NCBI GenBank assembly: GCA_027604685.1
Contig: JADHYX010000043.1
Coordinates: forward strand, 1-64,000
Reading direction: 5' to 3'
Length of the DNA: 64,000 nucleotides
Source of the DNA: Lobulomyces angularis
Taxonomy: Eukaryota > Chytridiomycota > Chytridiomycetes > Lobulomycetales > Lobulomycetaceae
The translations under genes were made by a program, and so were the position numbers. The notes under the pieces were generated by a model. It did no database searches. It saw only the letters and a program-made list of their open reading frames with translations, and was not told the DNA's origin. Position 1 is the stretch's first letter. Each line of letters starts with the position of its first letter. Shown in pieces: positions 46,164 through 58,589 of this stretch.

Positions 46164-48600
46164 TTAAATACTAAAAATTGTGGTCATTTCTTCAATTAAA
46201 ACTGCAACTCCAAAAGCACCAGGATCAGGAATTCCTAAAAAAGGCAAATATTAAAATAGTAAATGCATTCTAAATACCTTCCAAAGATCCCTCTGGTTGG
46301 TAAGCAGCTATACAAAATTTAGTCTGTTCGTAAAAAGTAGACAAACCTCTTCCCATACTGGCACTTTTCATTAGTCTAGTATGTTCAACTCCCTCTTTTG
46401 CACTCTTAACACACTCTTTCAAGATTTCTTGCAAATCCATATTTTTGGAAACACCAGACTGAAACGATTGAATAGCAGGATATAGACTGTCAACCAACGT
46501 ACAATCACCCATCTAATGAGATGCATTTACGAAAGTTAACTAACAGATTTACACTTACGTTTGCGCCGCCTGTAAGTTAATATTCTATTAATACTAAATT
46601 ATTCTAAAGTTACCATAAAGCATTATTGCACTAATCCCGCACACAAAAGCCTTAGCCCAAATTGCCAAAGTATCCTCTGTATCAATTTCAGAAATGCACT
46701 GGGCAGCTGCATCCAAAAATAAGCAGTATACAGCGCCAGAGGTACCTCCCATATTATCTTCCAAAACTAAACTTATTGAAGAAAGTGCGTCCGAAAAATT
46801 ATCAAATGCAAACTCGGACGATTTGGGATCCCCTAGCAAAAAAAAGAAAATTTAATCGGCAACTTAATAAATTACCGTTCAGATCGACAGATATTTTATT
46901 CAATATTGAGCTGGCGCCTTGAGACAAAGACTCACCACAATCACCGTCACCTATTAGGCTTACATTAATGCGCAAAAAAAAAAAATATCTATACCAGCAA
47001 TCTTATCAAGTTCCGTAATTTTTGGAGAAGCTTTAATCAGCGCTTGACATCCTAAATACAGTGATTTGGCAAACAGTTTTCCATTTTTTGTTACAATATC
47101 TAACATTTTTACTTTATCTGTTTCGTTCTCCTCGTTTTTTGTTCTATTTTTGCTACTAATTTTCCAAGATTCTGCTGTGATTTGTGAGAATGGCCAGGAT
47201 AGTACTCTCACCTGATAATCTAGGTAGGAAAGCCAATCTTCATTTTGAAGTTTTAATATGGTTATTGAAAACCCAGTCATTTCCAAAGAGGTCTTAACAC
47301 AACTATTAATATGAATCTTGATGACATTTACCATTAAAGGTCCACTAAAAATTCTAAGTGTTTCAATTCCTCTGGATTTCAACTCTAAAATTGTGTCGTT
47401 AATCAAAATACCGAGTTCCAAAGAAGTACAACTATTTAAATTGTTTATTATCAAACAGACTTTATCCGCATTAGATATCTTCAGTTTAAAGTAATTTGAA
47501 AACATATCTGAAAACTCTGCTAACTCCATCGGGTTGTGTATAAGCATATCTAATACAGTCTTCACCACCTTTTTCGAACTGGACATCGCAGACTTTTGAA
47601 AACCCGCTTCTCCATGAATACTAATTAAAATTATGTTAACGTCTATCAAAACATCATACCCTAAACCGATTTCCATAACATTAGCATCAGTAAAGAGCAC
47701 AGGGGTTTTTCCAAATAATGTGCAAGGTGAAGTTGCAACACCAATAGTTCCCAAATTTTTAGCAATCATTTCTCCCTGAAAAAAAATTTCTTCTAAGGAA
47801 CAACCTTTTTTGGCCATTGCTCCTAGAATCTTATGACATAGTAATATTCCTGCAAGTCCTCTCCTTCCCACGGATTTAACTTTTTCTTTAGGAATTGCAG
47901 CATCATCGCCAATTACCAATAATTTTATTTCAATATTTAAATCTTTTTTGGCTCTTATTGCAGCTTTTCCAAATTGGAGCCTTACGCCGAAGAGTTGCAT
48001 TTAATTGATTGTATAATTCTTACCTATCGCCAGTGTAATTTTTGACAATCAACAAAATTCCTTTATTGCTTCTGACTGTTTTTATAGCAGCAATAACTTG
48101 GGAAGCAGAAGGTCTTAAAATTAAACATTATTCAATTTTCGTATGGTAGTGTATAAGTTAACTAAAAACTTTTTCTTTTTGAACGTACGAAGCAAAAACA
48201 TCTCCACACACTGCAGCGCTCTTAAATATATTCAAAAATGAATTTGGATAAAAAACTTACAAGCATTCCATCACCAACAAAACTGAGAGAGTTTTGAAAG
48301 GAAAAATTCACGAAATTAAATTTCCAAAAAAATTTAAGAAAATAGAAAAGGAAAATTCTTACCCTGCATGGGAAGGTTCATGCCCTATAAGTTAATTAAC
48401 TAAATTAAAAAAGGAAAAGTGAACTTCAGTCAACCTGACCCTCCTCCACTAATTAAGGTCACTTCGTGATCTCTCACTGCAGCAATGTCACTTCTATATA
48501 TAACTCTGTGCTTCCTCAATAAACTCAACATTGGATTTGTATTAATTAGTCCATTCAAAGCTTCATCTACTACTGTTGTTGCGTCATTGTAAAATTTCAT
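46164..48600 (-). CDS. DAK1: Dihydroxyacetone/glycerone kinase (DhaK-DhaL)
   Basis: ATP-dependent dihydroxyacetone kinase. ATG 48600, TAA at 46164. The DhaK half has LISGGGSGHEPSHAGFVGDG, SPSASQVIAAIKTV, ILLIVKNYTGD, VGRRGLAGILLCHKILGA, TIGVATSPC and MEIGLGIHGEAG, with the His that binds substrate covalently. The DhaL half has GDGDCGESLSQG (Mg-ATP Asp cluster), LEDNMGGTSGAVY and GIPDPGAFGVAVL. Two consecutive 22-nt microexons (48363-48384 and 48261-48282) encode the HEPSHAG and FVGDGML segments. Total about 580 residues, as in yeast Dak1/2. It is head-to-head with primase, 46 bp between start codons. Confidence 0.93.
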
Positions 48601-48646
48601 TTTAGAAAAAACCTCTGTAAACCCGAACAAAGAACAACAATCCAAA
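48601..48646. promoter_or_regulatory. 46-bp bidirectional start region, DAK1/PRI1
   Basis: Only 46 bp separate the divergent ATGs of dihydroxyacetone kinase and primase. Transcription of each gene must begin inside or within the other's coding region. No TATA-like sequence is evident here. Confidence 0.5.
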
Positions 48647-50338
48647 ATGACAATCGTTAATGCTGAAATTAACCCAAAATTAAATGAAAGCGATGATATG
48701 GACTTAGATGCTGTAAATAAAGAACTTCGCCTTGACTCGTTGTTTGATGATGCTCAAGTCATTCATTTTGATTCTACCGACTTGAAAAAATGCGGGCCTG
48801 AAGACCAAAAGTTAGAGAAAATGGAAGATATAGAAACAGTTGATAATGAATTAACTGCTAATAGCAATAATGTCAATACGAATATCCAAGTTAACAAATT
48901 GAAGTATGTAATAACCTTGAAACTTTAAAATCATTAACTTAATTTAATTGCAGGTTTGAAGAAAGAGATTTCCTCTCGCAAATGAATATTTTTTACAAAA
49001 AAATTTTTCCTTTTAAATTATTCTATCGGTGGTTAAGTTATGGGAATGGTAATTAAATTTTAATAAAAAAATTTAGCCTCTTTGATGTAGTTTCAAAAAC
49101 CTATTTTTCCCTACGAGAATTCAGTTTTACCTTACCAAATGATGCATATTTGAGATTTCATTCTTATCAAAGTGAACAGGAATTAAAGCAAGATATTTTG
49201 AAGTTGAATCCAGTAAAAATAGATGTAGGAGCAGTGTACAATACTCAACCAAAAAACAAAAAAATGTTGAGAGAAGGTGTTTTCAAGCCAGTAGAAAGAG
49301 AATTAGTATTTGATATTGATATGACGGATTATGATGAAATTAGAACTTGTTGCAGGTAAGTAAATTATGGATTTAATTAAACCGTCTATTTTTTTGGTAG
49401 CGGTGGTAGTATTTGTTTAAAGTGTTGGAAATTTATGACTATAAGCATAAAAGTCATTGATAGAGTGTTAAGGGAAGACTTTGGTTTTAAGCATTTGTTG
49501 TGGGTATATTCAGGGAGGAGGGGTGTTCACTGTTGGGTTTGTGATGAAAGAGCAAGAAAGTTATCATCTGAAGCTAGAAAAGGAATTGTGGGATATTTGG
49601 AGGTTGTAAAGGTGAGCACCACTTTAGATTAAAGAAAGATAATAAATTATTCAGGGAGGAGAAGGAAAAGGCAAAAAATTAAATCTTCACAACAAATTAC
49701 ATCCAAGTTTGATACAAGCTAAACAAATTTTAGACCAGCATTTTTTAAATGATATAATAATTGGTTTAAAGGTTTTGGATCAACCAGAGGAGTTTAATAA
49801 AGTTTTAAATTTGATACCGGATGAGGAAATTAAGAAGAAACTGACACAGCATTGGAATCAAAACCGTACCTTTACGTCGGAAGAAAAGTGGGAAAATATT
49901 CTGGGTGAAGTTCAACATAATGTAATATCCAAAAAAATTGAATACTAAATGACATTTTTTTTTTTAATAACAAACAAGAGAAAACCTCATTTAAAAAACT
50001 GTGTTAGAGATATTATCTTTCAGTATTCATATCCAAGATTAGATGACAATGTTTCAACTGGTTTAAATCATTTGTTAAAAGCACCTTTCTGCATACACCC
50101 AAAAACAGGTAGCGTTTGTGTGCCAATAGATCCTAATTTTGTGGACAGTTTCAATCCCTTTAATGTTCCAACATTAAATTTATTGTTGGAGGAGATTGAA
50201 AATGGAATTTCAGTTGAGATGGGCAGTTTAAATGGCTACTTAGTTTACTTCCACACATTTTTAGAAGCAATTGAAACAGAGTTGGCGGAGGTTGTAAGAA
50301 GGCAAAATATATTAGAAGATAAAAAAATGCTATTTTAA
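48647..50338 (+). CDS. PRI1: DNA primase small (catalytic) subunit
   Basis: Makes RNA primers in the pol alpha-primase complex. After an acidic about 90-residue N-terminal extension (first exon, splice at 48904), the primase domain starts [14 protein letters not shown], then [34 protein letters not shown] (catalytic Asp pair), CLKCWKFM (Zn-site Cys), [20 protein letters not shown] (nucleotide-binding RRG..H), and C-terminal [35 protein letters not shown]. Ends at TAA 50338. All signature motifs are present. The N-terminal extension is longer than in yeast or human Pri1. Confidence 0.95.
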
Positions 50339-50418
50339 TGACAATAATTTTTTTGGTTTTCTTTAAATACATAAATAAATCTTTATTGCAAAACCCCTCT
50401 CCCAAATCTTTCAACATA

Positions 50419-53400
50419 ATGTCAGATAGAATAAAAACTTATGTAAGATTAAGGCCAAGTGATCCAAATAATTTATCTTCTTTTATACAAACTCGCTCAA
50501 ATTCCGTTATTATAGATAAAAATATTTTCTCTTTTGACTATGTTGGAGGTATAAACACATAAATTAAAGTGACACTTAACTTTCAACGCAGATAATAATA
50601 CTTCCCAGAAGGAAGTATTTGAGGCTGTAGGAATTCCTCTGTGTGATCACGCGTTAGAAGGATTTAATGTGGCATTGTTTTGCTATGGGTAAGATTAATT
50701 TTATTAAGAATTTTTCGAGTAATCAATATGATAATTAAATTTTAATTATTCCTAAAATTTATCACACAAGAATGAAAATAACTTAAATTTTTTAATTTTC
50801 TAACTGCTGAAATTTTTTTAATAAATTAAAGCCAAACGGGATCAGGAAAAACTTGGACTATGCAAGGTCCGACTGGAACAGAATTGGAAACCATTTCTGC
50901 ATCAACAACTTCATATAATAATGAAGAGAGAGGTCTGATTCAAAGGACATTTGAGTACATTTTTGAAAAGCAAAATGAACAAAAACTAATTGAACCTGAA
51001 AGAGAATATTTAAATAAAGTGACTTCATTTGTAGAAATTTATAATGAACAAATATACGATTTGTTGGACCCTTCGATGCCACCTTGTACATTAAGAGAAG
51101 ATTTAAAGAGGGGGGGAATATTTATTGCTGGTGCAACAGAGCAATGTATAATTTCTAGTGGAGATGCGCAAAAATTGTTAGAAATCGGAAGTAGTAATCG
51201 TAGAACCGCAAGTACGGAAATGAATACCAGGTCCTCTCGTTCTCATTCAATTTTAACTTTAACCATACAAACTAAAACGTCTAGCAATGGAATTACTAGC
51301 ATCAAAGAATCTCGGGTCAACCTAGTCGACTTAGGTTTGTTACAGTTTTAGTTTTTTAATTTTTTATGCAGGAGTATCTAGCTGGTAGTGAGAGGCAAAA
51401 AAGTGCCAACACTGATGGTATAATTGAAGTTTAATATTTTCTTTTTAGTTGTTATTCACCTATTTTTCTCATTACTAGGACAAAGATTAAAAGAAGGTTC
51501 TCATATCAATAAGTCCCTTTTAACACTTGGCACCTGTATAAATGCATTGGTTGATGTATCTAATGGAAAACCTAGGCATGTGCATTATAGAGATTCAAAA
51601 TTAACTTTACTACTGAAAGATTCTCTTGGTGGAAATTCGAAATCTACTATGATCGCAACTGTCTCGTCAAATCCATTATCTTTGTCAGAATCCATTTCTA
51701 CGTTAAGATTCGCACAAAGGGCAAAAATGGTTAAAAATAAGGCACATATTAATCAGCTTTTAGAAGCCAATAGTCTCTTGCAACTTCAGGAGGAAATTAA
51801 AAGACTTCAAGTAAAATTGGAAGAAGCTGAATCTAAAGGTTTTTAAATAGCAGCATTTTAAATTATTATTAAATCTTTCATATATATTTAGTAACAGATT
51901 CTTCGAAATTAGTATCATCTCAAACTAGTGCTAACAGGAAATTCGAATTTGAGCTTTTAAAAAATTTGTCCTTTAACTTTGAAAAAGAAAAGAAGGTAAA
52001 TGAGGAATTGCAAGCAGAAGTCTTCATGCAAAGGCAAAAATATTCCAACTTAAAAATGTTGTTTAGACTAAAAAGTGAGGAAGTTAAAAGATTAAAGGAG
52101 GGGAAATCGGATGAAGATGCTGTGAGACAGCTTCATAGTGAAATTGCAATTCTTGGGGTGATTATTGAGGAATGTGAAAAAGATGTAAGTAAAGTATTAT
52201 TTTTTTCATGTTTTAAATGTACGATACGCTTATAGATAAGGTTACTGCAAAAAAGACTTGCCGGTAATTAATGATATAAAAAAGCTATGATTTAAATTGT
52301 GTCATTTTTACAGAGCAATATGAAAGTCAATCTCACATTCAAGATGAATTAAGATGTTATAAGAAGATGGAAATGGACTGGTGTTTAAAAATATTGGAAT
52401 TCGAAAATGAAAGAAAGGAATTTGAAAAGTTAATATTTAATGAAAGAAAAGTATTTGAAGCAGAAATACTAAAATCTGAAAATAAAGAGTATTTTATATC
52501 TTTAACAACTAAAATTGAGTCATTGATAAATGAAGTTCAATCCTTAAAATTAGAAAACAAGCAAATTTCATCTCATATAGAAGTATATCAATTTTAGCTA
52601 CCATACAAAAATTTTTTTTTACCTTTTTATTTTTTCATTGCAGAAAGAATTAGACGAAAAAATATCCATACTGGCAGAGCTGGAAGAAGTGAAAGATCAA
52701 GTTTTATATTTGGAAAACGTAAGGGCCGAACAGCAAGAGGAAGTAAAATTGTTAAAAAAGAAAGTTGTAGTAAGTACTTCTCTAATATGTTAAAAATATC
52801 TTATTGCATAACAGGACTTCAATGTGCAACTTGAAAATAACGAAGTTAGTCCTTCGACTGTACAAAACCAAATTATAAAAGCTAATGAAGAGAATCAGTT
52901 TTTAGTGGCTCAAATCAAAATATTGGAAGACAACATTAAAAAATTTGAAAGGTCAGAAAGGAAATCTAGAAGAATTAGCGACGTAAAAAATAGAAAACAA
53001 TATCTTTTAATTATTACAACATTAAGTTTGCCGTGGAGAAGGAAGATCACTTACACATTAAAATTAAAGATTTGGAGCAAGCTAATGAACAATTAACAAA
53101 TATTATTGAAGAAAATAACAATACCTTTAATGTATTACATATCTCTAATGAAAAGCTTAATAATGATCTCAATAAACTCCAGAATGAAGTATAATAAAAA
53201 AACAAACCTGAAAAAAATGTAACTTACATAATAATAGCTTTTTAAATCTAGGGAACTGCTTAATACATCTTCATTAGAAAACGAAAATTTGCTTTCCAAA
53301 AATCAAGCTATGCAGGTAAACGGTTTTTTTTTTCTTGTAGTTTTTATTAATAAATGTGTACGCAGAATGAAATTGAATGTTTAACTCAAACTGCTTCAGT

Positions 53401-54932
53401 TTTAGAAGAAAGAATGACAAAAATTTCAAAGGAGTATTCTGTATCAGCCCAAGAAAAAAAATATTTGGAAACTTGCGATAATGTGCAAATAAAAGATTTG
53501 GAAAATAGGCTAATAATGGAGCAAAGTAAGCAAAAAATAATGGTATGTATTGTAGCAATATATTTTTTTTTTTGATAATGTTGATGAAATATAGGAAGCT
53601 GACTATTCGAAACGCATCCAGATACTAGTGGAAAAATTAAATGAGGATAAAAAACAAATTGCAGATTTTGAAATTCAAGCGGAAGATTTGAGAGAAAAGC
53701 TTACAGATTATGAGGAAATGGTAAAATCACCTCTTCTTTCTAACGTGAAATATTTTTAAAACAGGAAAGATATGTTGAAATTGTAGAAAAAAAAATTTCT
53801 CATAACCAAAGTAATATGGAAAAAATGAATTTAAAGTTTGAAAAAGTATCAGGGCTTCTCGAAGACGCGAAGCTAACTAATTTTAATTTATCTATACTAT
53901 TAGAAGCAGCTACAAATGAAAAGATTCAACAAGATAAATTGCAGGTTGAATATAAAAAGCTGCAGCTAGATAATTCACTTTTAGAGGTATAAAATTTCAC
54001 TTGAAAGATAGTTTTAATGTATTTTCGTAAGGAGAATATAGCTGCCCTCATTACGCTGCGAGAGGAGGACAAAAAAAAATTCGAAGAATTGCACAATAAG
54101 TTGCTGAAACCAGCCTCAAAGACTGTTCAACTTTCAACAGACGATTTAATAGAGGATAAAAAAGAAAGATTAGTTGAAACAAGCGATGTTAGTACTTTCA
54201 CAAGTAGTAAACACAGCACATATATGCAAACCAGTAACATAACAGACATTTTTGAAAGGACAAAGAATGACGACATCATATTAAACCTGCAACTGGAAAA
54301 CTCTAAGTTGGAAAAAAAAATAATTACTCAGGAAGCAGAAAAATTAAGTTTACTTTCTGATTTAAAAACGCTAAAAAATTCTGAGAAAGTTATTGAAGAA
54401 GGGAAGTTATTGATAACATCGAACCTAATAAATCTTCAAAAAGAAAGAAAAGAAGGTCCAAACCAAAGCCTTGATTTACACCAACTGAACACTCCGGAAA
54501 TTCTAGTCTATTGCGCAAAGGAATTAGAAAGTATTCAGGAAGATTTCTTGTTAAGAGATCAGGTAAAATATAATTTTTTTTATTTTTATAAAAAAATAAA
54601 TCTAAATGTCTAATTCAAATTTTTGATTTTTTTTTTTTTAATTCACAAAGGAATTAAAAAAACTTCAATTATCTAATGAAAAACTAACTTTTTCTAATGA
54701 AAAATTATTAAAGTCAAATCCAAATGCAAAAATTCAAGTAAACATAATTTTTTTATTTTTATTTCATCTTATTAAAAAAATTTTTTAGTATGTCACTCAA
54801 CTAAAACAGGAAAGTAACGTTTTAAAATCTGAAAATCGTTTAATTAAAGATGAGTTAAAAAATTTAAAAAAAAAACAAGTGTGCATAAATTGTTGCAAAA
54901 ACATTGAAAAAGAAAATAGCAGTTTTCAGTAA
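50419..54932 (+). CDS. KIF15: Kinesin-12 (KIF15-like) motor protein
   Basis: Plus-end microtubule motor; kinesin-12 aids spindle bipolarity. ATG 50419 lies 80 bp after the primase stop. The N-terminal motor (about 1-370) has IKTYVRLRP, a P-loop QTGSGKTW, NTRSSRSHSIL (switch I) and, across an intron at 51333-51370, LVDLAGSERQKSANTDGQRL (switch II). The stretch LGTCINALVDVSNGKPRHVH, YRDSKLTLLLKDSLGGNSKS and LRFAQRAKMVKNKAHINQ matches the kinesin-12 signature. The remaining about 700 residues are almost continuous coiled coil in many small exons, ending with CINCCKNIEKENSSFQ. Kinesin-12 is absent from yeasts. Confidence 0.9.
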
Positions 54933-55124
54933 AAAAAAAAGAATTTTTTTTCTTTTATTAATTTATTCATATTTAATTAAAAACTTTCATTCCTCTCTTG
55001 TTTTTAAAAAAAAAGAAAAAATAAAATAATATATATCATTAAACAAAAAAAATAAAATAAAAATTAAAATAATTATCTGCAAATGGAATAAAAAAAAATA
55101 AAATTAAAAACAGTTATCATGGCG

Positions 55125-58100
55125 CTAGAATCCGGCCAATTTTTCCATTAAATCTATTAATTCAAATGGACTTTCTACTACAAAACCAGCATTGGTTTTA
55201 GTTTCTTCTTTACCAACATGGCATGTAAAGGTATTTGGTTGGGTTACAGCTTGGGTGGAACTCTCCCTAATAACATTTAAAGCTTTAAACATATCCTCGT
55301 CTGTTTGGTCATCTCCGGCGCAGAAAATAAAATCCGCTTCTCCTCTTTGTTTTAATAAAATGGAGACTATTTCACCTTTATTTATCAAAAACGGTCTAAC
55401 CTTAAATAAAAAAAAGAAATAAATTGATTAATTTTGAATTAAAGGTAAACAGTAGCATACTTCAACGTTTTTTTTGCCTTCTAAAACTTCTACAGGATAA
55501 AAAGGTTTAATTTGCTTCTGAAGTTCAGCAAAGCATTCCTTTGCTTGAAACTGCCCTAATTCTGGATCAGCAAGTCTATAATGCCAGGTAATAGATGATT
55601 TTTTGGTTTCAATAAATGTACCTAATGTATTTAATTTTTAAAAAAAAGCCAAAAAAAATTTTTTTCTTCCAATACCAGAAGTTCTGTCAGTATAGTAATT
55701 AAAAATTTCTAATGCCTTTGGTTGCCAGCTGTTATCAATTTCAACCAAGTTCTCCCACTCGCTTGTGGCATTACCAGATTTTTGAACTGGTGGATATTTC
55801 ACAAAGCAACCATGCTCTGCACTGAAAACAATATTAATTAAACAAAATGTTGATATACCTTAAACCAAGTCCAGAAACACTTCCTAACCATTCATCTAAA
55901 CAAGCTTGATCTCTTCCAGATATTACAAAAACCACATTAAGGGGATCCTTTACCAATATATTTAATGCTTTAAGCATATTCGGTGCTGGAATTGCCTCAT
56001 TTGGTGTTTTACAAATTGGAGTTAATGTTCCGTCATAGTCAAATAAAAGCAACCTTCTCTTAGCTTTGGTATAATTTTGCATAATTAGTTCTTTGTCTAA
56101 AGTAGGAGTAACAGACTTTTTTGTATTTTCATCTTCGAAATTACAGGAAACTGGAATGGCTTCTTGATTTTTTTCAGCACTAACAACTTTATTATCATTG
56201 AAAGCAGTATCATCATTACTAGTCGCCTGAAACTCTTGAGTTACTTTATTTTTTTTACTCTTTTTCTTCTGCAGCTCGTTTAGAAATGATGTAGCCCAAA
56301 AATCTGAAGTATGCCTTGTCACATGATCAAATAGTAACTAAGGTCAATAAAAAATTAAAATTTAATAACCTTAAAAATTCGATTCACCTGGTGTTTGTAT
56401 TTTTTATCTTCTGGAGACATATTTAATGCGTCGTATACAGCTTTTGACACACCCTTCAACATTGCATGTTAGCAATAGCAAAATATTTCTCCTATTACCT
56501 TATAATCCCATGGATTTACTAGTATGGCGCTACTAAGACTACCCGCTGTCCCAGTAAATTCACTTAATATAAGAGGTGCATGGTTCTCTTGCTGGCAAAC
56601 TACAAATTCACTACAACCTAAAAAAACACATTAATTACATACTTTTTTCCTCTTAATATTGTTACTTGTATTCATTCCATCACGTAAGCTAGTAATTAGG
56701 CCAACATCAGCAACAGAAAGTAAAGAGAAATATTCTTCTTCATCCAAACTGTGATGGTAATGATTTATAGGACTAAATTCTAGGGAACCGAATCTTCCGT
56801 TAATTCTACTTACTAACTCTGAAATTAACAATTCAATCTTTGGTGTTTCTAACTGTGGGGGAGTAGTAACTTGAATTAAAACTACCTTTTAAAAATATAA
56901 GATAAAAATAATAAAAAAAAATAGCTTCAGTACCTTGTTATGCCATTCAGGGTAATCCTCTAAAAATTTTTCGAAAGCATTCAAAAGGTGAAGCACGGAT
57001 TTAGGGTGGTCTAATTTGTCTCTTCCAACAATAATTTTTTTTCCTGCATATAACTCTTTAATAGAGGTCATTTTATCCAAAATGGCAGGTTTTTTTCTAA
57101 ATTTATTTTTATAATCAAAAATTTTTATGGTATATTTAATACCTAATAGATTGAACTCTTTCAACATCAATTCCGATTGGAAACACACCAACATCTACAA
57201 TTCTTCCATTGTGATCCACTCCCTTTGGAGAAGAGTCCAAGTTCAGCAATCTAGCACAGGAACTAATAAAGTGCCTATAGTAGCGGATCAACATTAAAAC
57301 TTTTTAAATCCAAAAAAAATTTTTTACCTTCCATAAGAGTAAGTCTGAAAGCCAATTAAATCAGAATGCAGTAAGCCTTCTAGCACTTCAGTTCTTTTTG
57401 GCAAACAACGAAATATTTCACTCGTGGGAAATGGAGTATGCAAAAAGAATGCTATAGAGGCATTTGGTAATTGGACCCGTACCATCTGCGGTACCAAAAG
57501 TAAATGATAATCATGAATCCAAACTTTAAATTGAAAAAAAAAAAAAAAAAAAGTTTTCGAAAGGAAGAAAAAGAAATTAGAAATACAATCTAAATAAAAT
57601 AATTTCATACTTATATCCCCTTCGTTGTAATTTTTACAAATTTCATCAGCAATAAGTTGATTTACAGTTTTATAATTTTGCCAATTTGAAGCCTCCGTTG
57701 AGCCATTCGTAGCAGCTTCCCAAACAATATAATGAAACAGCGGCCAAAGATCTAAAAAATTAAGAATTTTTTAGTTTTTTTTAAAAATTAAAAAAAAAAA
57801 CCACTATTGCATTAAGCCATACCCTTTTTACAATATCCTTCATAATGCAAAGAACTAGTTTTTTCAGAAATGCAAACAGGAACACACTTTTTCTGGGAGT
57901 ACAACTTTTTAATGCTGGTGACTTGCTGTGAATTCAATTGATCGGATAGATTATTTACGGAGCCAATTAAGCCGACATGTAAGCTGTCAAACAAGTCTAA
58001 AATTATTTAAAAGTTAAAAAAAAAAAAAAAAGGTAAATAAACTTTACTGATAGCGGAGTATAAAGCAGAATGCCTCTTTCTGCTTTGAAGGGAAAATGAA

Positions 58101-58165
58101 TCAGTTTCTTGGTTGTAGACTGGCACCCAAGGGAGGATATGAGTTGCAACGATGTATTTTACCAT
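55125..58165 (-). CDS. TPS2: Trehalose-6-phosphate phosphatase Tps2 (GT20 + TPP)
   Basis: Makes trehalose from trehalose-6-phosphate. ATG 58165, TAG at 55125, about ten exons. N-terminal GT20-like half: VWIHDYHLLLVPQMVRV, AFFLHTPFPTSEIFRCLP, IIVGRDKLDHPKSV, DVGLITSLRDGMN, LILSEFTGTAGSL. C-terminal HAD phosphatase: RRLLLFDYDGTLTPI (nucleophile Asp), VFVISGRDQACLDEW, SAEHGCFVKYPP, VEVRPFLINKGEIV, FIFCAGDDQTDEDMF. The Arg of the active Tps1 sugar-phosphate site (DRLDYIKG) is Lys here, and the N-terminal SNRLPV/GWPG motifs are missing, as in Tps2, so the GT20 half is probably inactive and regulatory. Confidence 0.93.
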
Positions 58166-58589
58166 ACTTAAATTTTTAAAAATTCCAAAAAAAAATTTTC
58201 TTATTTATTCAATAAAAATTTTGTGGACATTTTTTAGTTTGCTTTAGTTGCCTTGCCAACAACAGTGCCTGGCTGGCGCCCTTGGCACTCTACACCCTAC
58301 TCAAGAAAAATGTGCTGCGCGCAATTATTGGCGCTCGCTCTTATTCTTGTGGTGTCCGTAACATACATTTCTATGAAAAACTTCTATTCTACTACAAAAT
58401 TCTAATGTTTAAAATAATTGATGTACTATGCAGTTTATTATATTAGATAAAAAAAAAATTTATCGTAATCTATCTGAGGCCATAAAACAGAAAACCTTAA
58501 ATTAACCTACCTTCAAAAAAATAATCAAGTTCAAATCTAAATGTATTACAGCAACAAAAAAATCCTAACTTGACTACAAGAGCTTTATG
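58166..58589. other. Tps2 upstream region with a GC-rich island
   Basis: Within this AT-rich spacer, 58240-58370 is strikingly rich in G+C. It includes an inverted repeat with a 6-bp stem (58264-58269 with 58284-58289, AGTGCC/GGCACT) and a second GCGCGC/GGCGC cluster at 58316-58345. It could be a non-coding RNA gene or the Tps2 promoter core (75-200 bp before the ATG). No tRNA, snRNA or SRP RNA features could be matched by eye. Confidence 0.35.

Noticed and set aside
48601..48645. Longer DAK1 start through a TTG codon upstream
   Set aside because: No ATG there; ATG 48600 precedes the conserved N-terminus directly.
58240..58370. tRNA or SRP RNA gene
   Set aside because: No acceptor-stem pairing, no B-box-like sequence and no SRP domain motifs could be found by eye.
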